This document shows, piece by piece, positions 1 to 8,936 of a stretch of DNA of 64,000 nt. The first letter of the stretch is position 1, and each line of letters begins with the position of its first letter. The notes beneath the pieces were generated by a model. The model was not told the DNA's origin and ran no database searches. It saw nothing but the letters and a program-made list of their open reading frames with translations. Origin of the DNA: Sphingomonas sp. ATCC 31555 (GTDB lineage: Bacteria > Pseudomonadota > Alphaproteobacteria > Sphingomonadales > Sphingomonadaceae); the NCBI RefSeq assembly GCF_000282895.1, contig NZ_ALBQ01000032.1, positions 1-64,000 of the forward strand. The letters run 5' to 3'. The translations under genes were made by a program, and so were the position numbers.

Positions 1-80
1 TGGGAATCCCTCACCGATTCAGTGCGGTCGAAATCCGCTCTAGCCGGTTCCGCGGAGCTTCGCCAGACGGCCGATGCGGC

Positions 81-1229
81 TCACGCCTTCAGGATCCAGC
101 CCTTGCGATCCATCCACCAACCGACTGCCCAGCACAGCATCGTATAGGCAAAGGCGCAGAGCAGCGCGCCAAGCGGGCCCGGTGCTATCGCCTGAAACAC
201 GTCGACGCCGGCGGCTTCATAGCTGCTGTCCTTGTCCGATGCGGGAATCAGGTGGAGGATGGTGACGAACAGTTCGGAGAAGAGATAGATCGCCAGGGGA
301 TTGCGGCCGAGAATGGTGAAGAAGCGGCTGCCGCGCCTGAAACCGGCCAGCTCGATCAGCGCGATCGTGCCGCTGAGCAGCAGCAGGTCGAACCCGACGG
401 TGAGCAGCACATAGGAGCCGGTCCACAGCTTCTTCGCGATGGGAAACCAGGGCGACCAGGCAAGCCCGGCGAGGACCAGCAGGCCGCCGATCACGGCCAT
501 GCGCCGCACGGTGCGGCCAAGGTCGCCGCTCCGCACGATGGCAAAGCCGGCCAGATAGCCGGCGATCACGTTGACGGTGGCAGGCAGCGTGCCGAGCAAC
601 CCTTCGGGATCGAAGCCTCCATCCTTCTTGTAGAGATGCCCGGGACCGAGCAGCCACAGATCGATCTGCGTACCGATATTGGCGTATTTGTCGTAGGCCA
701 TGCCCGGCGGACTGAAGGCGAGCAGGATCGTCCAGTAGCCGAGCAGCATCGCCATGCCCGCGAGCAGCAGCTGCCGCGGCCGGAGCCAGCGGATCAGCAG
801 GCCCGCCAGCACATAGCAGAGCGCCAGGCGCTGGAGCACGCCCGGCACGCGGGTGAGTGCGAAGGGCTTCCATTCCCAGCCATTCGCCCCCTGCTCGACG
901 AACGGGAACCAGTACATCAAATAGCCGAGCACGAAGATGACCGCGCCGCGCCGGAACAGCTTGGCGAGGTAGGGCCCGGTCGCCACCGGCTTGCGCAGGG
1001 CGAAGCTCATCGCATTGCCCATCGCGAACAGGAAGGTGGGGAACACCAGGTCCGCGAGGGTAAAGCCGAACCATTTGGCATGGACCAGCTGCGGATAGGG
1101 CTCGGCACCCGGCCCCGAGGTGTTGACCAGGATCATCAGGAAGATCGTGGCACCGCGAAACACGTCCAGCGCGAGAAAGCGCGGCTTCCCCGCGAGGGCG
1201 GCGACGGTTTTTGCCTGCGTTTCCGTCAT
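81..1229 (-). CDS. NagX/HGSNAT-like membrane acyltransferase (DUF5009 family)
   Basis: 382-residue polytopic membrane protein with about ten hydrophobic segments. The N-terminal motif RFLALDVFRG (residues 17-26) and the later GVLQRLALCY are typical of the heparan-alpha-glucosaminide N-acetyltransferase / NagX family. Human HGSNAT acetylates terminal glucosamine across a membrane; bacterial NagX is proposed to act in N-acetylglucosamine uptake, so the exact role here is open. The start is the ATG at 1229, which overlaps the stop of the upstream GH89 gene by 4 bp (ATGA), so the two are probably translationally coupled. The open frame continues upstream of 1229, but that part lies inside the GH89 gene and is not credible protein. 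Confidence 0.85.
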   Translation of the reverse strand: MTETQAKTVAALAGKPRFLALDVFRGATIFLMILVNTSGPGAEPYPQLVHAKWFGFTLADLVFPTFLFAMGNAMSFALRKPVATGPYLAKLFRRGAVIFVLGYLMYWFPFVEQGANGWEWKPFALTRVPGVLQRLALCYVLAGLLIRWLRPRQLLLAGMAMLLGYWTILLAFSPPGMAYDKYANIGTQIDLWLLGPGHLYKKDGGFDPEGLLGTLPATVNVIAGYLAGFAIVRSGDLGRTVRRMAVIGGLLVLAGLAWSPWFPIAKKLWTGSYVLLTVGFDLLLLSGTIALIELAGFRRGSRFFTILGRNPLAIYLFSELFVTILHLIPASDKDSSYEAAGVDVFQAIAPGPLGALLCAFAYTMLCWAVGWWMDRKGWILKA

Positions 1230-3559
1230 TTGGCGTCGCTTTCCGCGAGGACCGTGCGGGCGAGGGTGAGCGGTGCCGCTGGGCGCGACCTCCGCCACAT
1301 CCGGCCATCCTTCAGCCAGGCGGCCTGCCAGTCGCGGACAGCCTTCGCCGTGGCGGCTGCGTCGAAGGGCGTGTGCGCGACGGCCGCGGCACGCTGGGCA
1401 GCCAGGAACCGCTGCCAACGGGGCCAGTAATAGCCGGCATACAGGCCCTGCCATGCACGCGAGGCATAGTCGGACAAGTGGCCCGTTCCTCCCCAGACGG
1501 TGACAATCGCCTTCGCCTGCTCGACGAACGCCGCCTTCTCGGCCGGCGTGTCTCCATAGGCTGCTGCGTCCGCGAGCCAACTGCCTAGCGTTTCCTGCTG
1601 GTTCCCGGCGAGTGCGTCGATGCCCTTGGCGAGCCGTTCGGCAGCAGCGGTGGCGCTGTCGCCGGCGGCCAGGTCCCCGGCCTTATAGGCCGCGACGGCG
1701 GTCTTGAGACGCTCGTCGAGCTTCAGACTGGCATAGTGGCGGACGAGATCGACCGCGTCATAGGTGTAGAGCGGTTCGCCCGCATAGCCCGGAGCCTGGG
1801 TCAGCAGCGCGTCGATACCGGCGCGCAGCGCGGCGGCGTCGCCCGGCGCGGCGGGATAGTTCGCGCCATCGAGGCTGGGGAACTTGAATAGCAGATAGGC
1901 GCCGGCCTGCTCGTGCCACCAGCGCGGCGTCCAGTAGCGCGTGGAATAGGCGCCGGCGATCGCCTGTCCCCATGCAGTGACCAGCGCGGGCGAGGTCTTT
2001 CCGTAGCGGCTCTTGGTGTAGTCGCCGAGCCAGGCGTCCAGCGGGCGCGCCTTGCCCTCCGCGTCGATTTCGCCCCAGGCGAGATCATAGGCATAGGCAT
2101 AGGCGATGCTGTTGTTGTGCAGGCCTTCGGGAAACAGGCCGAAGCCGCGCATCCGGCCATGGCCGGGATTGGCGAGGGCGGCGGTCATGTCGCTGCGGTA
2201 GAAATTCAGGTCGCCATAGACCGGGTTGCTGCCGCCGTAATTGTGAACATAGCCGTACGCCCAGCCCTTGCCGTAGAAGGCCTTGGTCGCGTTCCAGATG
2301 CCGGGATAGCGATCATTGCCGATGTCGAGGATCAGCATGCGCTCGTCCGGCACTTTCGACAGGAAGGCCGCAATCGCGTCCGGCGTCCAGAACGCCTTGT
2401 CGGCGCCGAATAGCCAGCCCTGCATCACCCAGGTCGCGTTCGGCGCGGCCGCGGTGATCGAGCGATAGAGGCGCTCGCCATAGGCTGCGAGCCGGGCATC
2501 GCGCACCTCCTTCGGGAGAGCGGCGGCGCGGGTGGCGGCGGTGTTGGCGATGGCGTCGCCATAGGTGGCGGCGCGGGCGTCGCTGCCGTCCTCGGCGATC
2601 GGCGGCACCATCTCGTTGAAGGCGTCGGCGAGGTAATATTCGCCGGGACCATAGGTCGCCGTGTAGAGTTGCAGGAAGCGCGCGGCGAGCTTGGCGAACA
2701 GCGGATCGGAGGGATCGAGCCAATAGGTGCCGGGGAAGCCTTCCCACTGCCGCATCCGGTAGATTTTGGCGTCAGGGTGCGCCTTGGCGAACGCCTCGGG
2801 CACATAGCCGGAGAAGGCCGGCAGGATCGGCTTCATGCCCAGCGACCGCATCCGCCCGAGGATCTGGCGCTGCAGGACACGCTTCTTCTCGATCCAGTTG
2901 GCCGAGAGCGGCGCGCGATAGCCGGCGATGTTGCCCATGCGTTGCCACGGCAGGAAGGGTGCGGCGGAGAGACCGGCGGCGATCTGTGCGTCGTTCATGC
3001 CCTGCTCGCGCCACAGCGCCCGCCAGACATGCTCCTGGCCTTCCATCGCGAGCGGCGTGTCGACGCCGTGCGCTGCCATCCAGTCGATCTCGCGTTCCCA
3101 GCGCCCCCAGTTCCACCAGGGCGTGGTGTAGCCATAGGTGCAGGTGTTCAGATAGGTGCGCAGCGAGAAGGAAGAGGCGACGACGCCGCTGTCATAGCCG
3201 TCCCGGAGCACCAGCGGGCGGCTGCGCACACCTTCCCAGGAAACGGCCAGGCTACCCTGTGCGCCCAGATATCGGGCGGCGCCGCGCACCAGCGCGACCG
3301 GCGAGGAGCCTTCGACGCGCAGACGGCCGGCGGCGGTTCGGGCGCGGAATGTCGGGGTGGCGCCGGGGACCAGCGCCAGATCAATGCGAGCGGTATCCAC
3401 ACCGAGCCGGGTGAGGACGGCACGGGCTGCGGCGGTCGCCGGCTGCGGTGCAGCGGCGGGGGCCAGACGGGCCGGCTGAGCAGCGGCCGGCGCTGCAAGG
3501 GCGAGACCGGCCGAAACCGGACCGAGGAAGCGGAGACGGCGGGCGGCGGAATCGGCCAA
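1226..3559 (-). CDS. Alpha-N-acetylglucosaminidase, GH89 (NAGLU family)
   Basis: 777-residue exported glycosidase expected to remove terminal alpha-linked GlcNAc. An Ala-rich signal peptide ends near AAAQ (about residue 28). An N-terminal domain is followed by the catalytic core: EIDWMAAHGVDTPLAMEGQE and the FLPWQRMGNI block match NAGLU enzymes. Glu316 in DAFNEM is the likely acid/base and Glu478 in LFPEGLHNN the likely nucleophile, by homology with the human enzyme. Translation appears to start at TTG 3559 with GGAG eight bases upstream; no ATG precedes the signal peptide. It is coupled to the NagX-like gene downstream, and both follow a TonB-receptor gene on the same strand, suggesting one glycan-use locus. 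Confidence 0.93.
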   Translation of the reverse strand: MADSAARRLRFLGPVSAGLALAAPAAAQPARLAPAAAPQPATAAARAVLTRLGVDTARIDLALVPGATPTFRARTAAGRLRVEGSSPVALVRGAARYLGAQGSLAVSWEGVRSRPLVLRDGYDSGVVASSFSLRTYLNTCTYGYTTPWWNWGRWEREIDWMAAHGVDTPLAMEGQEHVWRALWREQGMNDAQIAAGLSAAPFLPWQRMGNIAGYRAPLSANWIEKKRVLQRQILGRMRSLGMKPILPAFSGYVPEAFAKAHPDAKIYRMRQWEGFPGTYWLDPSDPLFAKLAARFLQLYTATYGPGEYYLADAFNEMVPPIAEDGSDARAATYGDAIANTAATRAAALPKEVRDARLAAYGERLYRSITAAAPNATWVMQGWLFGADKAFWTPDAIAAFLSKVPDERMLILDIGNDRYPGIWNATKAFYGKGWAYGYVHNYGGSNPVYGDLNFYRSDMTAALANPGHGRMRGFGLFPEGLHNNSIAYAYAYDLAWGEIDAEGKARPLDAWLGDYTKSRYGKTSPALVTAWGQAIAGAYSTRYWTPRWWHEQAGAYLLFKFPSLDGANYPAAPGDAAALRAGIDALLTQAPGYAGEPLYTYDAVDLVRHYASLKLDERLKTAVAAYKAGDLAAGDSATAAAERLAKGIDALAGNQQETLGSWLADAAAYGDTPAEKAAFVEQAKAIVTVWGGTGHLSDYASRAWQGLYAGYYWPRWQRFLAAQRAAAVAHTPFDAAATAKAVRDWQAAWLKDGRMWRRSRPAAPLTLARTVLAESDAK

Positions 3560-3585
3560 GGCGAATACTCCAGAAGCACGAAATT

Positions 3586-3618
3586 GCCCCGGGGGCGGCT
3601 GGGTGCCGTCCCCGGGGC
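3586..3618 (-). terminator. GC-rich hairpin after the TonB-receptor gene
   Basis: Perfect 9-bp arms GCCCCGGGG (3586-3594) and CCCCGGGGC (3610-3618) flank a 15-base loop just past the TonB-receptor stop codon. On the minus strand the hairpin is followed by a short AATTT run. It lies before the GH89 start, so it could terminate or only attenuate transcription into the glycosidase genes. Confidence 0.5.
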
Positions 3619-3624
3619 CGAGTC

Positions 3625-6336
3625 TTACATCTTCAGCGTGGCCGACAGGTAGAAGCTACGGCCGTAGAAGCTGCTTTCCTGCCACACGTCGGTGTTGCGG
3701 AAATAGGCCTGTTCGCGGCTGTTGTTGAGATTGATCACGCCCGCCGCAAAGCTGAGCCAGCTGTTCGGCGAATAGCCGCCGCTCAGGTCGAACTGGGTGC
3801 GGCCGCGCACGGTGTGGCCCTCCCGTGCGAAGAAGCTGTCTGCGCTGTTCTGTTCGTAGCTGCTGCGGTGGTTCACCGAGAGGCGGATGTTGAAGTGTTC
3901 GTTCTCCCAATAGGGCGAGACGTTCCACGTCACCTTCGAGAGGTTGCGGATGGTGAAGCCGGTGCCGATCGCCACCTTTTGCGGATAAACGCGCGTCAGG
4001 TTGGCGAGGATGCCGAAGCCGTCCACCGGCAGCAGGCGATCGAACGACTGGTTCCAGCTCACTTCGAAGCCCTTCACCTTGATGGTGCTGGGATCGTTGC
4101 GGGTTTCGGTGATGTCGTAGATGTTGCCCCGGGCATCGACGCAATCATTGCCCAAGCTGGTCAGCGCCGTGCCGTTGAACGACGACGGGCAGATCAGCGA
4201 CGAGAAGGTTCCGTTCTTGATCCACTTGTAGAAGCCGTTGATCGCGATCGCGCTCGATCGGGTGAAGTACCATTCGACGCCGAGATCGAGCTGGTCGGCA
4301 GTGAGCGGCTTGAGCGATGCCTGCCCCAGATCGACGGTGATCGTGCTGGTGCCCACCGGGAAGGTATTGGGCGAGCTGCTGGTGGTCTGCGCCATGGACG
4401 TATTCGAATCCATGATCGGACGGACCAGCACCTTGGCCGCGGCGAAGCGGACCTGCAGCGTGCTGGTCGGCTCCAGTACCAGGTTCAAGCTGGGCAGGAA
4501 GTTGTCGTAGCTCTGCTCGATCGCATAGTCACCGATCTTGCGCTGCACTTCGGTGTACCCATCGGTGCGGGGCGCAGTGATATTGCCCTTCACCTTCTGC
4601 TTGGTGTGCTCGTAGCGCACGCCGATATTGCCGCGCAGCGTCATGTCGCCAAGCCGGGTGTCGATGCCGGCCATCGCATAGGCCGAAGGCATGAAGCGAT
4701 CGACATGGTAGCTGGCTTCGGGGGCGGCGATGTCCGGCACGGTGATGCCTGCCGCCGCGAGTGCCTTGTCATAGGCGCCGAGGTCCGGACCGATCCACGC
4801 GCCGGGAATGCCCGAATCGCCGTTGAGGAAGCCGCCGACTGCATAGTTGTTGGCGGCCATCGCCGGGAAGATCGGGCTGGAGGGAGCCGGCTGGCGCGAC
4901 AGCAGCGCGATCATGTCGTGGCGGCTGACGTCGCGGTTGAAGATCTCGTGCCGGTACTTCGCGCCGATGCTGAGCTGGTTGATCGGGCCGAGCGCGACTT
5001 CCTTGTACAGGTCCGCCTGTGCCGAGCTTTCGCTCGACGCCATCTTGCGCGTGGCGCCGTTCGGGTATTCGTTGCGGCTGAGCGTTGCCGGCGCATATAG
5101 CGCGGGGTTCGACAGATCCGTCCCGACGCTATACTTCACCGACTTCCAGTCGCTGAAGTCGATCGTCGCGGTGGGGATGTTCACGCCCAGGATCGCGGCG
5201 GCTTCGCGCTGATAGCTGCTGCCCTTGGTGTAGTTGAGCACTGTGCGTGCCGACCAGCCATTCTCGCCGGTCCATTTTCCCGACAAGGTATAGCCCTGGC
5301 TGACGAGATCGCGATCCTCGTGCTGGCGATTGTTCTCCAGCGTGAAATTGGTTGCGGTAGCTTTGGTTGCGACGTCGCCGATGACGTTGCTTGCCGCGAT
5401 CCGGGCGGTGTTGAAAAGGAACACCTGCTGGTTCACGTCATAGTCGGTGATGTCCTTGGCGTAGATCGCGCTGGCGTCGATCTCGATGCGGTCGCTCGGC
5501 CGCCACTGTAGGCCGCCGCTGCCCATCAGGCGCTCGGTTTCGCGATCGATGCGGCGGTAGCGCGGGCGGCGTGGCACATAGGTGGTGGCGCCGGCGATCG
5601 TCTGGGTGGCCCAGCGATCCATCCAGAAATAGTCGGCGCGGTCCTTCAGCTTCTGATAGCCTAGGTTGACGTACACGCCGAGCGTGCCGTCCGCGAGCTG
5701 GTCGACATAGCTGCCGCTGATCTTCGGCGTGATCCTGCCGCCGGCATATTCGGAGTTCTGGCCCTTCACCGCGAGCACCAGCTGCCGATCCTTATGATCG
5801 AGCGGCTTGGTCGTCTGGATGTTCACCGTGCCGGAAAGGCCGCCCGCATCCATGTCTGCGGTGGGTGACTTGATCACCTGGATCGCGTTGGCGAGTTCGG
5901 TCTGGATGATGTCGTAGCGGAAGCCGTCGGTGAAGTCGGCGCTCTTGAAGGTCTGGCCATTTACCGTCGTCATCGCATATTGCGGGCCCAGGCCGCGGAT
6001 GCTGATCGTGGCGCCGCGGCCGTTGATGTTCGACATCTGCACGCCCGAGATGCGCTGGATCGCCTCGGTGATGTTCTCGCTGGGAAACTTGCCGAGATCT
6101 TCCGCCGAAATGCCGTCGGTAACGCGCGTGTCGCGGCGCTTGGCGTCGATCGCGTTATCGATCGATGCCCGAATGCCGTTGACGACGATTTCCACGCCTT
6201 CCTGCGGCGCGGCTTCAGTGTCCGTCTGAGCTTGTGCGGTGCTGGCAAAACCCAGCGCAGCGACGCATCCCGATGCGAGCCAAAGCGCCCTGACGTGGCG
6301 ACGCGTGGACGCCGTGACGCTATCCGATTTCTGCAT
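3625..6336 (-). CDS. TonB-dependent outer-membrane receptor
   Basis: 903-residue receptor of the Xanthomonas/Caulobacter-type TonB family. The signal peptide ends at ASTAQAQ. The plug domain begins near VEIVVNGIRASI and contains AEDLGKFPSENITEAIQRI and SIRGLGPQY; the C-terminus, FYLSATLKM, is a typical last barrel strand. I place the start at ATG 6336 (MQKSDS), which has a GGGGG run five bases upstream; a TTG start 12 bases earlier is also possible. Such receptors import oligosaccharides or other large nutrients with TonB-ExbBD. The GH89 and NagX-like genes downstream suggest a GlcNAc-containing substrate, which is inference. Confidence 0.92.
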   Translation of the reverse strand: MQKSDSVTASTRRHVRALWLASGCVAALGFASTAQAQTDTEAAPQEGVEIVVNGIRASIDNAIDAKRRDTRVTDGISAEDLGKFPSENITEAIQRISGVQMSNINGRGATISIRGLGPQYAMTTVNGQTFKSADFTDGFRYDIIQTELANAIQVIKSPTADMDAGGLSGTVNIQTTKPLDHKDRQLVLAVKGQNSEYAGGRITPKISGSYVDQLADGTLGVYVNLGYQKLKDRADYFWMDRWATQTIAGATTYVPRRPRYRRIDRETERLMGSGGLQWRPSDRIEIDASAIYAKDITDYDVNQQVFLFNTARIAASNVIGDVATKATATNFTLENNRQHEDRDLVSQGYTLSGKWTGENGWSARTVLNYTKGSSYQREAAAILGVNIPTATIDFSDWKSVKYSVGTDLSNPALYAPATLSRNEYPNGATRKMASSESSAQADLYKEVALGPINQLSIGAKYRHEIFNRDVSRHDMIALLSRQPAPSSPIFPAMAANNYAVGGFLNGDSGIPGAWIGPDLGAYDKALAAAGITVPDIAAPEASYHVDRFMPSAYAMAGIDTRLGDMTLRGNIGVRYEHTKQKVKGNITAPRTDGYTEVQRKIGDYAIEQSYDNFLPSLNLVLEPTSTLQVRFAAAKVLVRPIMDSNTSMAQTTSSSPNTFPVGTSTITVDLGQASLKPLTADQLDLGVEWYFTRSSAIAINGFYKWIKNGTFSSLICPSSFNGTALTSLGNDCVDARGNIYDITETRNDPSTIKVKGFEVSWNQSFDRLLPVDGFGILANLTRVYPQKVAIGTGFTIRNLSKVTWNVSPYWENEHFNIRLSVNHRSSYEQNSADSFFAREGHTVRGRTQFDLSGGYSPNSWLSFAAGVINLNNSREQAYFRNTDVWQESSFYGRSFYLSATLKM

Positions 6337-6442
6337 GATAACCCCCAATGCTGGCCTGGTGCCGGATCGTTGCAGTGCGTCGGTGCGCCCTCCCGTGGCA
6401 CATCTCTTCCGCTCTGCGGACTGGCATTGGTTGCTATCGGTC

Positions 6443-6470
6443 TTATTATGTCAAGGCCAATTCAATACAA
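6443..6470 (-). promoter_or_regulatory. Possible promoter for the TonB-receptor gene
   Basis: On the minus strand TTGTAT (6465-6470) and TAATAA (6443-6448) are separated by 16 bp. An overlapping TTGACA occurs at 6449-6454. They lie in an AT-rich patch about 110 bp upstream of the receptor start, inside the 276-bp gap between this gene and msrC, where I see nothing else. This is a sequence match only. Confidence 0.3.
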
Positions 6471-6612
6471 AAACAAAGGGTGGTAATACCTCTTTGCCAG
6501 ACAGCTGCTGCAATTCCACCGTCAACTCGTTGTCAAAAAAGCGTAAAGGTTGCCGCCCCGACGCCCGACGGGCCGGGGGGCAAATGACGTAGTGAGCAGA
6601 AAGGTTCTGTGT

Positions 6613-7095
6613 TCAGGCCAGACGGGGCGCCAGAATCCGCATCAGCGCTTCGCAACCGGCGGCGTCGCCCGCGTCGAATCGGGCGGGAAGTGGACTGTCC
6701 AGGTCCAGCACGCCCAACAAGCGGCCTTGGTGTACAATTGGTACCACCAGTTCCGAACGGCTTGCCGCATCGCAGGCAATGTGGCCGGGGAAGGCGTGCA
6801 CGTCTTCCACCAGCTGCGTCTCACGCGTCGCCGCGGCCGCGCCGCACACGCCTTTGCCGAACGGAATGCGGATGCATGCGGCCTTCCCCTGGAAAGGCCC
6901 TAGAACCAGCTCATCCGCCACATTGCGGTAGAAGCCGGCCCAGTTGAGATCGGGCAGATACTGGCCGATCAGCGCGGAGACGTTCGCCATGTTGGCGATC
7001 GGATCGGGCTCGTCGGCGGTCAGCGAATCGAGCGCGGCGGCGAGGTCGCTATAGAGCTCGGCCTTGGTGTCGGCAGTGATGTCGAAGCTGTACAT
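6613..7095 (-). CDS. msrC: Free methionine-(R)-sulfoxide reductase (GAF fold)
   Basis: 160-residue cytoplasmic single-GAF-domain enzyme that reduces free L-methionine-R-sulfoxide. The family signature NWAGFY (51-56) is followed by LGPFQGKAACIRI, GKGVCG and HIACDAASRSE. Cys74, Cys84 and Cys108 have exactly the spacing of the E. coli YebR/MsrC redox cysteines 84, 94 and 118. The length matches the family. It stands alone on the minus strand just upstream of the longer gap before the TonB receptor. Confidence 0.95.
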   Translation of the reverse strand: MYSFDITADTKAELYSDLAAALDSLTADEPDPIANMANVSALIGQYLPDLNWAGFYRNVADELVLGPFQGKAACIRIPFGKGVCGAAAATRETQLVEDVHAFPGHIACDAASRSELVVPIVHQGRLLGVLDLDSPLPARFDAGDAAGCEALMRILAPRLA

Positions 7096-7141
7096 GCCGG
7101 CGATGTAGGGGATCCCGGCGCCGTGCGCGAGAGGGGAGGCG

Positions 7142-7543
7142 TCAGTCGAACGAAACCTTGCCGCGGCCGGCTTTCACCGCTGAACGGCCTTTCTTGGCAT
7201 CCACCCGCCTCGCTTTGGCGGCCTTGCTCGGCTTGGTCTTGATGCGCCGCGCCTGTCGTTCGTGCGCCTTGTCGATCAGCTCGGACAGGCGCTGGCGCGC
7301 ATCGGTGCGGTTGGCGTCCTGGGTGCGATACTGGCGCGCGGTGATCAGCAGCTCGCCCGCCGACGTCATCCGCGTCCCGGCCAGTTCCTTCAGCCGTTCA
7401 TAGGCATAGGGGGACAGGCCCAGCTTGAAGCCGTCGACCCGCAGCTGCACCGCGGTCGCCACCTTGTTGACGTTCTGCCCGCCGGGGCCGGTCGCCGCGA
7501 GGAACTTTTCCTCGACGATCGCCTCGTCTGGGATCTCAGCCAT
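7142..7543 (-). CDS. arfB: Alternative ribosome-rescue factor ArfB (YaeJ-type peptidyl-tRNA hydrolase)
   Basis: 133-residue release-factor-like protein that frees peptides from stalled ribosomes lacking a stop codon. The catalytic GGQ lies in TGPGGQNVNK (residues 18-27). The C-terminal tail is rich in Lys and Arg (KTKPSKAAKARR and following), as needed to enter the empty mRNA channel. The start is ATG 7543, giving an 8-bp overlap with the upstream pseudouridine synthase gene; the longer upstream reading frame belongs to that gene's shadow. Release factors RF1/RF2 are ruled out by the lack of a codon-recognition domain. Confidence 0.94.
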   Translation of the reverse strand: MAEIPDEAIVEEKFLAATGPGGQNVNKVATAVQLRVDGFKLGLSPYAYERLKELAGTRMTSAGELLITARQYRTQDANRTDARQRLSELIDKAHERQARRIKTKPSKAAKARRVDAKKGRSAVKAGRGKVSFD

Positions 7544-8192
7544 GCGAGCGGCCGAAGCCGATATGGTGGAAGCGTGCCGGCAATGGCGCGTCGCCGTGCA
7601 CGTCGGGCTTGCCGGGGCGGGGCAGGGTGATGGACTGGGCATGCAGCATCAGTGCGGGGCCGCCGCTGCCATAGACGGGATCGCCGACGATGGGGATGCC
7701 GATGCCTTCGAGCGCGTGGACGCGAATCTGGTGGGTGCGCCCGGTCTCGGGATAGAATGCGACCAGCGCGCGGCCGTCGTGCACCTCCATCCGCTTCCAG
7801 CGGGTGCGGGCGCGTTTGCCTTTCGGATCGTGCGTCATCCGCCAGCCTTCTTCGATCGTCGATACCTTGCCGAGCGGCAGGTCGATCTCGCCGCTTTCGG
7901 TTTCGGGCACGCCGTCGAGGATCGCGACATAGCGCTTGGTGACCTGGCCGGCTTCGAAGGCCTGACCGAAGCGCTTCATCGCCTTGGGATTGCGGGCGAG
8001 CAGCAGGCAGCCGCTGGTGTCGCGGTCGAGCCGGTGGACGGGGACGGGCAGGCGCTGGAAGCCGAAGGTCAGCTGGTCGAGCAGATCCTCCAGACTCTCG
8101 CTGCGGTCGCGCGGGCGATCGACGGGGAGGCCCGCCGGCTTGTCGATGATCAGCGCTTCGCCGTCGATGAAGAGTACCCGGTCCTGGAACAT
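7536..8192 (-). CDS. RluA-family pseudouridine synthase
   Basis: 218-residue RNA-modifying enzyme that isomerises uridine in rRNA or tRNA. The catalytic HRLDRDTSG motif places the nucleophilic Asp at residue 56, and RTHQIRVHA is the second family motif. There is no S4 domain, so it resembles the shorter RluA or TruC-like members; the target base cannot be read from the sequence. The start is taken as ATG 8192 (MFQDRV); 25 further codons are open upstream but would run through a GC-rich hairpin. It overlaps arfB by 8 bp, so rRNA modification and ribosome rescue are co-expressed here. Confidence 0.9.
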   Translation of the reverse strand: MFQDRVLFIDGEALIIDKPAGLPVDRPRDRSESLEDLLDQLTFGFQRLPVPVHRLDRDTSGCLLLARNPKAMKRFGQAFEAGQVTKRYVAILDGVPETESGEIDLPLGKVSTIEEGWRMTHDPKGKRARTRWKRMEVHDGRALVAFYPETGRTHQIRVHALEGIGIPIVGDPVYGSGGPALMLHAQSITLPRPGKPDVHGDAPLPARFHHIGFGRSHG

Positions 8193-8241
8193 GGGGCGGA
8201 TATAGCGCGCTTCGCAAAATGCGCGAGCCCGGATGCGAGAA

Positions 8242-8265
8242 GCCCCTCCCGCGGGCGGGAGGGGC
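8242..8265 (-). terminator. Hairpin after wrbA
   Basis: Perfect arms GCCCCTCCCGC (8242-8252) and GCGGGAGGGGC (8255-8265) lie ten bases past the wrbA stop codon. On the minus strand the hairpin is followed by TTCTC. The same CTCCCGC/GCGGGAG core occurs in the hairpin at 58985-59006, so this may also be a copy of a dispersed palindromic element. Confidence 0.6.
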
Positions 8266-8274
8266 ACCCATGGC

Positions 8275-8877
8275 TTACGCCTTCAGCTTGGCGGCCGTCT
8301 CGGCGACGCGGCGGCCCTGGTAGCGGGCGCCTTCCAGCTCGACTGCGCTCGGCTGGCGGCTGCCGTCGCCATCGGCGATGGTGGTGGCGCCATAGGGCGA
8401 TCCGCCCTTTACTTCGTCCACACCGGCCTGGCCCTGGAAGCCGTAATCGAGCCCCACGATCGTCATGCCGAAGTGCAGCAGGTTGGTGAGAATCGAGAAC
8501 AGCGTGGTTTCCTGGCCGCCATGCTGCGAGGCCGTGGAGGTAAAGGCCGCGCCGACCTTGCCGTTCAGCTGCCCCTGGAACCAGACGCCGCCGGCCTTGT
8601 CCCAAAACGCGGCCATCTGGCTGGCCATGCGGCCGAAGCGGGTGGGGCTGCCGACGATGATGCCGTCATACTGGGCGAGCTGGTTCACATCATCGAGAAG
8701 CGGGTGGCTGTCGTCGATGCGGAAGCCGGCGGCCTTGGCCACCTCGGCGGGCGCGGTTTCGGCTACGCGACGGACGTCGACGTCGGCGCCGGCGCTGCGG
8801 GCGCCTTCGGCCACCGCTTCGGCCATCTGCGCGATGTGACCATAGGAGGAATAATAAAGAACGAGGATCTTGGTCAT
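8275..8877 (-). CDS. wrbA: NAD(P)H:quinone oxidoreductase WrbA
   Basis: 200-residue flavodoxin-fold FMN enzyme that reduces quinones by two electrons, thereby limiting redox cycling. The FMN-binding loop is [14 protein letters not shown] near the N-terminus; [12 protein letters not shown] and [12 protein letters not shown] are WrbA hallmarks. The start is ATG 8877, with AAAGGA 11 bases upstream. It is followed by a strong hairpin and preceded by the pirin gene on the same strand with a 59-bp gap, a pairing that fits oxidative or quinone stress. Confidence 0.95.
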   Translation of the reverse strand: MTKILVLYYSSYGHIAQMAEAVAEGARSAGADVDVRRVAETAPAEVAKAAGFRIDDSHPLLDDVNQLAQYDGIIVGSPTRFGRMASQMAAFWDKAGGVWFQGQLNGKVGAAFTSTASQHGGQETTLFSILTNLLHFGMTIVGLDYGFQGQAGVDEVKGGSPYGATTIADGDGSRQPSAVELEGARYQGRRVAETAAKLKA

Positions 8878-8936
8878 GGTTGCGGTCCTTTCTCGGGAAG
8901 GGAAGGGAAGGGGCGGGGTCGCCGCCCCCGGGAAGT

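Noticed and set aside
3448..5100. A 550-codon plus-strand ORF.
   Set aside because: Antisense to the GH89 start and the TonB-receptor gene, with the His/Arg/Gly-rich composition of GC-driven shadow frames.
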